From NCBI GenBank assembly GCA_030598885.1, contig JAUVOZ010000091.1, positions 1 through 7,995 on the forward strand: a stretch of 7,995 nt of DNA. Direction: 5' to 3'. A model generated the notes under the pieces. The model did no database searches. It worked only from the letters and a program-made list of their open reading frames with translations, and was not told the origin of the DNA. Positions 7,061 to 7,995 of this stretch are shown here, one piece after another. Source of the DNA: Anaerolineae bacterium. GTDB lineage: Bacteria > Chloroflexota > Anaerolineae > Anaerolineales > E44-bin32. Positions within the stretch are counted from its first letter, which is position 1; each line of letters opens with the position of its first letter. The translations under genes were made by a program, and so were the position numbers.

Positions 7061-7737
7061 GCTTGCTCCCTTAGAATGTCGTTGTAAACCGGGCAGTTAT
7101 AGCCGGTGTATGCCTGGCAGGTTTGTGGGACATTTACCGGTGGCGATCCGCCCAAGCGGCTCATAGCTCGCACCAGGTGGCATAACGGCAATCCCATCAC
7201 ATTGGTATAGCAGCCGTGCAAGTGACCTACAGCCACCGGACAGAAGGCATCATCCTGGATCCCATAACCACCCGCCTTATCCAGCGGCGCGCCGGAGGCG
7301 ATATAGGTTTCAACTTCACTCATCTCGTAATCGCGCATTGGAACCAAAGTCTCACAGGTCTCGATCACCTCACGGTCGGTTCGCTGATCGATAAGTACAA
7401 GGGTGGTGAGGACCCGGTGACTCCTCCCTTTCAAGCTAGACAACATTCGTTTCGCCTCGACCTTATCCGCAGGTTTTCCCAGAATGCGTTCTCCATCAGC
7501 GACAACTGTGTCGGCGGCCAGGACCACACCAGTCGGGTTATGGTATGCAGCCGCAGCTCTTGCCTTGGTTAACGCCAACCTTTCTACCAGCACCTCAGCC
7601 GTCTCGTGTTGGTATGGATGCTCATCTATTTCAACCGGACACACATTCGCCTGCCATCCAGTGATCTCCAGCAGACTACGTCGCCGGGGTGAGGCGGAAG
7701 CCAAATTTATTATGCCGATTTTGTGTTCAGTAGTCAT
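7057..7737 (-). CDS. maf: Maf family nucleotide pyrophosphatase (dTTP/UTP type likely)
   Basis: Maf proteins hydrolyse nucleoside triphosphates, often dTTP, UTP or modified nucleotides, to monophosphates and pyrophosphate. They are linked to nucleotide-pool cleaning and septum control. With the ATG at 7737 taken as residue 1, the sequence shows the signature SASPRR (14-19), acidic DE (38-39), AADTVV (74-79) with the catalytic-region Asp, LGKP (86-89), KGRSHRVLT (103-111), DKAGGYGIQ (153-161) and NVMGLP (179-184). Length is 226 residues against about 190-200 usual. The extra C-terminal stretch (about 198-226) contains CQAYTGYNC, two cysteines of unknown purpose. TTG at 7740 directly before the ATG is an alternative start, and no Shine-Dalgarno sequence precedes either. 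A -10-like TAGAAT on the minus strand (7758-7753) lies 15 nt upstream, but no good -35 is seen, so a short-leader transcript is possible. Its TGA overlaps the GTG of the PBP gene. Confidence 0.93.
   Translation of the reverse strand: MTTEHKIGIINLASASPRRRSLLEITGWQANVCPVEIDEHPYQHETAEVLVERLALTKARAAAAYHNPTGVVLAADTVVADGERILGKPADKVEAKRMLSSLKGRSHRVLTTLVLIDQRTDREVIETCETLVPMRDYEMSEVETYIASGAPLDKAGGYGIQDDAFCPVAVGHLHGCYTNVMGLPLCHLVRAMSRLGGSPPVNVPQTCQAYTGYNCPVYNDILREQA
7066..7072 (-). promoter_or_regulatory. Ribosome binding site deciding the GTG start of the PBP gene
   Basis: AAGGGAG on the minus strand lies inside the last codons of maf and ends 5 nt before GTG 7060-7058. It puts the start immediately before a perfect lipoprotein signal peptide, supporting GTG and coupling to maf translation. 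Confidence 0.75.
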
Positions 7738-7831
7738 CAACGTTGATAGAGGATTCTAACATAGGAACCACTCTCGCTTGATAGACTTGGCAACTCCCAA
7801 AGATAATAGATGGAATGGGTTCCAAGTCGTA

Positions 7832-7995
7832 TTAGTTATCAATGAGTTTTCCCGGATTGAGCAACCCATGTGGGTCAAATGTTTTCAATAGAGATGACAA
7901 CGCTTGCATGCCAACCACCCCCTTTTCAGCCGGGAGATATGGAAGATGATCCGTGCCAACACCGTGCTGATGGCTGATCGTGCCACCCTGCTTTA
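7832..7995 (-). CDS. FAD-linked oxidase, C-terminal end (partial)
   Basis: The last 53 residues of a protein whose body lies beyond the right edge. The visible sequence starts KQGGTISHQHGVGTDH, continues through LPYLPAEKG and ends FDPHGLLNPGKLIDN. This matches the C-terminal substrate-side domain of the GlcD / D-lactate dehydrogenase / alkyl-dihydroxyacetonephosphate synthase flavoprotein family. The two histidines of ISHQHGVG and the closing FDPxGLLNPGKL are typical. The HQHGVG form leans toward the alkyl-DHAP synthase-like branch, but the window does not show enough to choose the substrate. The stop TAA is at 7834-7832; 94 nt separate it from maf, with no clear terminator between them, so readthrough into maf is possible. 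Confidence 0.85.
   Translation of the reverse strand, partial: KQGGTISHQHGVGTDHLPYLPAEKGVVGMQALSSLLKTFDPHGLLNPGKLIDN

Noticed and set aside
7753..7781. Promoter for maf with -10 TAGAAT on the minus strand
   Set aside because: The -10 is good, but the sequence 17 nt upstream (TCAAGC) is a poor -35 and no other spacing improves it; noted only under maf.

Overview
The window looks like chromosome from a member of the Chloroflexota, probably class Anaerolineae. This is inferred from style, not from a marker gene. The clues are moderate GC, a Thr-Pro-rich C-terminal tail on an exported protein, a lipoprotein-type class B penicillin-binding protein, a membrane-anchored phosphatase-like/beta-propeller protein, and a dephospho-CoA kinase carrying an extra acetyltransferase-like domain. 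No mobile genes, CRISPR array, tRNA or rRNA are visible.

Left half, + strand. Positions 1-371 hold no gene I can support. A membrane protein follows (372-2507): a PP2C-like domain that has lost its metal-binding aspartates, one transmembrane helix, a short helical stalk and a beta-propeller-like domain. Its promoter sits so close to the ATG that the mRNA may be leaderless. Then comes a near-consensus promoter, a strong ribosome binding site and a TTG-started coaE (2578-3711) whose product has a GNAT-like C-terminal domain. A hairpin terminator closes coaE. The 160-bp gap between convergent genes also holds a compact palindromic repeat with 13-nt terminal inverted repeats.

Right half, - strand, reading right to left. 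The C-terminal 53 residues of an FAD-linked oxidase enter from the right edge. After a 94-bp gap come maf, a class B penicillin-binding protein and rsgA. These three are packed tightly: maf and the PBP gene overlap by 4 nt as GTGA, and the PBP stop is 3 nt from the rsgA start. They look like one translationally coupled unit joining nucleotide-pool or division control (Maf), peptidoglycan cross-linking at the outer face of the membrane (PBP) and 30S ribosome maturation (RsgA). All are growth-related functions.

Most of the window is core housekeeping. The least ordinary items are the apparently dead PP2C/propeller membrane protein, the CoaE-GNAT-like fusion and the palindromic repeat. I see no evidence for a new defence or mobile system here.
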